Positions 6,244 to 8,662 of a DNA stretch of 8,662 nucleotides are shown in pieces (the stretch's first letter is position 1; each line of letters opens with the position of its first letter). The position numbers and the translations under genes were made by a program. The stretch comes from Cryomorphaceae bacterium (lineage in GTDB: Bacteria; Bacteroidota; Bacteroidia; Flavobacteriales_G; Salibacteraceae), in assembly GCA_003564735.1 (NCBI GenBank), contig PXEK01000225.1, forward strand, positions 1 to 8,662, written 5' to 3'. Under the pieces are notes generated by a model. It did no database searches and was not told where the DNA came from. It saw only the letters and a list, made by a program, of their open reading frames with translations.

Positions 6244-7959
6244 TCAGTAACTTATGGATTTTAATACTTTTACGGGAACGGGGATCCCGTTGAAGCGTGC
6301 GGGAATTAAAATAGGGTAACCTTCAAGCAGCCGAACTGCCGCATCATCCAACTCCGGGTGAATGGACCGCACCACCTCAACATTACTAACCACGCCAAAA
6401 ATATCAACATCATACCGCAATAGAACCGCCCCGGAGGTAGGCATCTCAATAGATGCCGGAAACATGTGACGTAAAATATAATCGGTTTCCCTGCCTTGAA
6501 AGCGGGGCGATTTAAACGTGGGAGTTATTCGGTCACCGCGCTCTCTCAATTCAATATCAAACGGCGCCTCTTGAGAAAAAAATTCGAAATCGTTGAGTTT
6601 GGCGCCGAAGGTGTGTTGATCGGGAATATAATAGGCAATATCATTGTGTACGGGAATATCATCTAAAAACGTTTCATTCACACGCCGGTCAAATCCACGC
6701 GGCACGTAAGCGGTAAATCCCGAGGGTACTTTATACAAATCAGTGACTAACTCCGGGTTATTGTCGTAAAGTTCGCGATAAGTCACCTGCCCAAAAGAGT
6801 TAAAGTAATGCCACTTGCCGTTTCTCACCCCGTAGCGAAAACTGCCAATTACCCGCGGCACTTCGGTTCCGGGGGTATTTTCGACGTACGCACCGTGCTT
6901 TAAACCGTTTTCATAATCCATAGTTCTGCTCAACTTTCCCAGTCCGTCATAAGTATGCACAGTACCATTTTTGCGACCGTTTACCACAGTGCCTTCCTCT
7001 TTATTTTCCAGACTGCTAAAAATCTTGATTTGATAGAAAGTGGTATCGCCTTTAAAATCGTAGGCATACTTTAAGTTGAAGTTTTTGTTATAAATCTCTC
7101 TCCTGCCCACGGGAATGCCGTTTTCATATTTCCCTGACAGCCTCACTTTACCGGATTGATACTTTTTTATCGAATCATGCAAAACTCCGTTTTTGTATCT
7201 CATACGAGCATATAATCCGCCGTACTCATAATGTTGTGTGAGGCTGCCGGTTCCCTCAACAATATCAGAAGCCTCAAGCGGCTTACCGACAGCGGTGCGC
7301 ACCTCGCCCGCTCTTACTAACGAATCGTTGCGGTAATAATGCTCCTCGCTAACAGCTCCGGAAGGATGATAAGTAATTTGCCTGCCTTGTCGTTTGCCGT
7401 TAACGGTTTTGGTATAGCCGGCAATTTTGGTGTTTTTATAATATTCGGTAAACTCCCTTATTGTGTCGTTATTCACGATAGATAGCTCCAAGTTCGTGGC
7501 AATTTCACCGGACCAAAAATAGTCGATGATTTGCACGGGGTAGCCCGCATCATCAAAATGGATTTGCCTGCGCTTGGTGCCGTCATCAAAATATGAGTAC
7601 CACGTTCCGCGCGGGATATTTTTATAAAACGTACCCTCGGCAGCTACATCACCTGAGACCGAAAAAAACCGAACCGGCCCGTGCAGCATATCATTTTCAT
7701 AGTCTGCAGCTAAAAAGGGGTCTCTTGATTTGCGAAATGCTCTCCACGTGCCTGTTTTTCTACCGTTCACGTACCTTCCCCTCAACTGAGTTTTATTGCG
7801 GTATTTGAATTCGTAGGTACCGTGAAGTACGTTATCGGTCTTACTCCGGTAGGTTACTTTCTCATGAACCTCCTTGTTGTAGGGAAGCTTTACCCTATGC
7901 TGTGCGATAAGCAAGGGTGATGGTAAAACGAATAATATAAAAGCTAAGATAAATCGCAC
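6244..7959 (-). CDS. Secreted YwqK/MORN-like repeat protein with TonB C-terminal domain
   Basis: This 571-residue exported protein has a signal peptide at about residues 1-20 (hydrophobic core ILAFILFVLPSPLLIA). From about 40 to 400 there are degenerate repeats of roughly 22-45 residues. Each carries elements such as HGTYEF, NGRKTGTW, NGIPVGRREIY, NGLKHGAY and RNGKWHYF, the beta-hairpin pattern of YwqK/MORN_2 modules. The last 80 or so residues (about 492-571) look like a TonB C-terminal domain, with SGAVLLRYDVDIFGVVSNVEVV, HPELDDAAVRLLEG and NGIPVPVKV. The protein has no second membrane helix and no proline-rich spacer, so it is not a standard energy-transducing TonB. It is more likely a periplasmic or surface binding protein. 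The start is GTG at 7959; no in-frame ATG occurs before residue 91, and the signal peptide requires this start. The gene is first in an operon with the glycosyltransferase. Annotation as an antitoxin from YwqK similarity would be misleading. Confidence 0.88.
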   Translation of the reverse strand: MRFILAFILFVLPSPLLIAQHRVKLPYNKEVHEKVTYRSKTDNVLHGTYEFKYRNKTQLRGRYVNGRKTGTWRAFRKSRDPFLAADYENDMLHGPVRFFSVSGDVAAEGTFYKNIPRGTWYSYFDDGTKRRQIHFDDAGYPVQIIDYFWSGEIATNLELSIVNNDTIREFTEYYKNTKIAGYTKTVNGKRQGRQITYHPSGAVSEEHYYRNDSLVRAGEVRTAVGKPLEASDIVEGTGSLTQHYEYGGLYARMRYKNGVLHDSIKKYQSGKVRLSGKYENGIPVGRREIYNKNFNLKYAYDFKGDTTFYQIKIFSSLENKEEGTVVNGRKNGTVHTYDGLGKLSRTMDYENGLKHGAYVENTPGTEVPRVIGSFRYGVRNGKWHYFNSFGQVTYRELYDNNPELVTDLYKVPSGFTAYVPRGFDRRVNETFLDDIPVHNDIAYYIPDQHTFGAKLNDFEFFSQEAPFDIELRERGDRITPTFKSPRFQGRETDYILRHMFPASIEMPTSGAVLLRYDVDIFGVVSNVEVVRSIHPELDDAAVRLLEGYPILIPARFNGIPVPVKVLKSISY

Positions 7960-7988
7960 CTGAGTATTTTTAGACTATGAATTTTAAA

Positions 7989-8017
7989 CTGTGCCGTATT
8001 TCTATTGTTCGGCACAG
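7989..8017 (-). repeat. Stem-loop upstream of the repeat-protein gene
   Basis: CTGTGCCG at 7989-7996 and CGGCACAG at 8010-8017 form a perfect 8-bp, GC-rich stem with a 13-base loop; two more A-T pairs follow beyond a mismatch. The hairpin ends 29 bases before the GTG start on the minus strand. If the weak -7-like sequence at 8030-8023 is real, transcription would begin at or just next to the stem, putting it at the 5' end of the mRNA. It may stabilise or regulate the leader. A terminator is less likely, because only a short T-run follows. Confidence 0.5.
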
Positions 8018-8161
8018 CTTCTCAAATATCGTGATGTACTGCAAATTAAAACCTTTTTTTTACAGAGTACAAATCCCGTTTCTTCTTTTAGCCCCCTTAA
8101 AGCATCAGGAAATCTTTTTAAAATGTAAGCTGCTTCAAAATCAACGACTTCATTGCGTTTC

Positions 8162-8172
8162 CGGTTTAACCG
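8162..8172. repeat. Palindrome CGGTT-T-AACCG
   Basis: This is a perfect 5+5 inverted repeat around a single T, 121 bases upstream of the -7 element of the PLP enzyme gene. Its arms are identical to those at 4628-4638. It is too far from the promoter to be a classical repressor site but could be an activator site, or belong to the divergent minus-strand gene. Confidence 0.35.
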
Positions 8173-8191
8173 CAAGGGTGCGGCATTCATT

Positions 8192-8212
8192 TTGCCAAAA
8201 CTCTTGCCAAAA
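8192..8212. repeat. Direct repeat TTGCCAAAA, 12-base period
   Basis: Two exact copies of TTGCCAAAA lie at 8192-8200 and 8204-8212, separated by CTC. A 12-base period places them roughly one helical turn apart on nearly the same DNA face. The pair sits about 80 bases upstream of the -7 element of the downstream gene, so it could be a tandem binding site. No regulator is identified. Confidence 0.35.
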
Positions 8213-8292
8213 TTTAGGTTTGCACCCTCACAGCGCTAAACTAATTCATAATTCACGTTTAACAACACCCTCGCCGGGTTGACGCTAATGCC

Positions 8293-8300
8293 TACCTTTG
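8293..8300 (+). promoter_or_regulatory. -7 promoter element for the PLP enzyme gene
   Basis: TACCTTTG is an exact TAnnTTTG match ending 58 bases before the ATG at 8359, giving a predicted leader of about 50 bases. No TTTG or TTG lies at normal -33 spacing; the nearest TTG, at 8279-8281, is only 11 bases upstream. Confidence 0.5.
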
Positions 8301-8358
8301 CGAATAGATTCACGGATGAAAGAATCGACGGTGGGCGGTTCTGATCAAAATAAACGAA

Positions 8359-8662
8359 ATGAAAGATAAACGAGTTTACGACAATATTTTAGGAGCTATC
8401 GGGAACACCCCGATGATTAAGATGAACAAAATTGCCGAGGATATTCCCGGAACGGTTTACGCGAAGGTGGAGTATTTTAATCCCGGGCACTCGGTGAAAG
8501 ACCGTATGGCGCTAAAAATGATAGAGGACGCAGAAAAAGAGGGAAAAATAAAACCGGGCGGAACCATTATAGAATGCACATCGGGTAATACCGGCCTTGG
8601 ATTGGCCATAGCGGCTTCAATTAAAGGGTATAAACTCATTTGTACGCTTGCCGATAAGCAAT
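8359..8662 (+). CDS. Cysteine synthase/cystathionine beta-synthase-type PLP enzyme, 5' part
   Basis: The reading frame is open from the ATG at 8359 to the window edge, giving 101 codons of an expected 300 or more (about 450 if C-terminal CBS domains are present). It belongs to the fold-type II PLP enzymes that make cysteine or cystathionine from activated serine. IGNTPMIKM at residues 14-22 is the family N-terminal motif. SVKDR at 45-49 carries the PLP-binding Lys47. TSGNTG at 74-79 is the loop that binds the substrate carboxylate. The spacing FNPGHSVKDRMALKMIEDAEKEG and the phrase KPGGTIIE look closer to cystathionine beta-synthase than to CysK, but the missing part is needed to decide. The start follows an A-rich leader (AAAATAAACGAA) and suits the family N-terminus. 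Nothing visible indicates a defect. Confidence 0.92.
   Translation, partial: MKDKRVYDNILGAIGNTPMIKMNKIAEDIPGTVYAKVEYFNPGHSVKDRMALKMIEDAEKEGKIKPGGTIIECTSGNTGLGLAIAASIKGYKLICTLADKQ

Larger units (their letters stand above)
7960..8358. other. 399-base intergenic region between divergent genes
   Basis: I find no convincing gene here; the short open frames on both strands lack family features. The stretch contains, in order, an 8-bp stem-loop near the repeat-protein start, a weak minus-strand -7-like GATATTTG (8030-8023), a T-rich tract near 8053-8061, the palindrome CGGTT-T-AACCG, a 9-base direct repeat, a distant 7-bp inverted repeat (8175-8181 with 8222-8228) and the promoter of the PLP enzyme gene. 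No tRNA or recognisable structured RNA is seen. An unannotated small RNA cannot be excluded. Confidence 0.6.

Noticed and set aside
6244..7959. Reading the YwqK-like repeats as evidence for a toxin-antitoxin system
   Set aside because: There is no toxin gene nearby, and the protein is exported and carries a TonB-type domain; the repeat similarity alone does not indicate antitoxin function.
8002..8190. 62-codon open frame on the minus strand in the same region
   Set aside because: It has no recognisable motif and no promoter or good ribosome site; it ends in the stem-loop upstream of the repeat-protein gene. A small protein cannot be fully excluded, but nothing supports it.
8175..8228. AGGGTGC/GCACCCT inverted repeat
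   Set aside because: The arms are 7 bp with about 40 bases between them, in DNA upstream of the predicted promoter; plausible by chance.
7977..8282. 101-codon open frame on the plus strand in the 7960-8358 intergenic region
   Set aside because: Its composition looks random (many Cys, His, Arg, Ser), it has no family motif, and it runs through the stem-loop and repeats.

Overview
The window looks like ordinary chromosome from a member of the Bacteroidota, possibly Flavobacteriia-like, although the class is uncertain. The main sign is the phylum's distinctive -7 promoter element TAnnTTTG. It occurs as an exact match ahead of four genes: the sensor kinase, the Bax inhibitor-like gene, the acylphosphatase and the PLP enzyme. 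Further support comes from the mostly A-rich leaders without a strong Shine-Dalgarno, the RprX/RprY-type two-component pair, and a secreted protein combining YwqK/MORN-like repeats with a TonB C-terminal domain.

Layout. (1) Positions 21-2358, minus strand: a membrane histidine kinase followed by its OmpR-family response regulator, overlapping by 32 bases. (2) Positions 2504-3316, minus strand: a seven-helix Bax inhibitor-1/YccA-type membrane protein ending in a strong 12-bp hairpin terminator. (3) Positions 3317-3451: a compact divergent promoter region serving that gene and an acylphosphatase (3452-3721, plus). (4) Positions 3858-4550, plus: an ElbB-type DJ-1/PfpI protein. (5) Positions 4716-5168, plus: a YkuK-type RNase H-like protein, which meets the next gene tail to tail with 6 bases between the stop codons. 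(6) Positions 5175-7959, minus: a two-gene operon. The first gene encodes a secreted repeat protein with a TonB C-terminal domain and starts with GTG. The second encodes a MurG-like glycosyltransferase and starts with TTG one base after the previous stop. (7) Positions 7960-8358: about 400 bases without a convincing gene, holding several inverted and direct repeats and a promoter. (8) From 8359 to the end, plus: the start of a cysteine synthase/cystathionine beta-synthase-type PLP enzyme, cut by the window edge.

The kinase and regulator form a signalling unit. The repeat protein and glycosyltransferase are probably co-translated and may act together at the cell envelope, but that is inference. 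The remaining genes are single housekeeping-type genes. I see no CRISPR array, IS element, phage gene, tRNA or rRNA, and no clear undescribed system. The observations most worth a second look are the GTG/TTG-initiated repeat-protein plus glycosyltransferase operon, an 11-bp palindrome CGGTT-N-AACCG present in two separate intergenic regions, and the stem-loop ahead of the repeat-protein gene.
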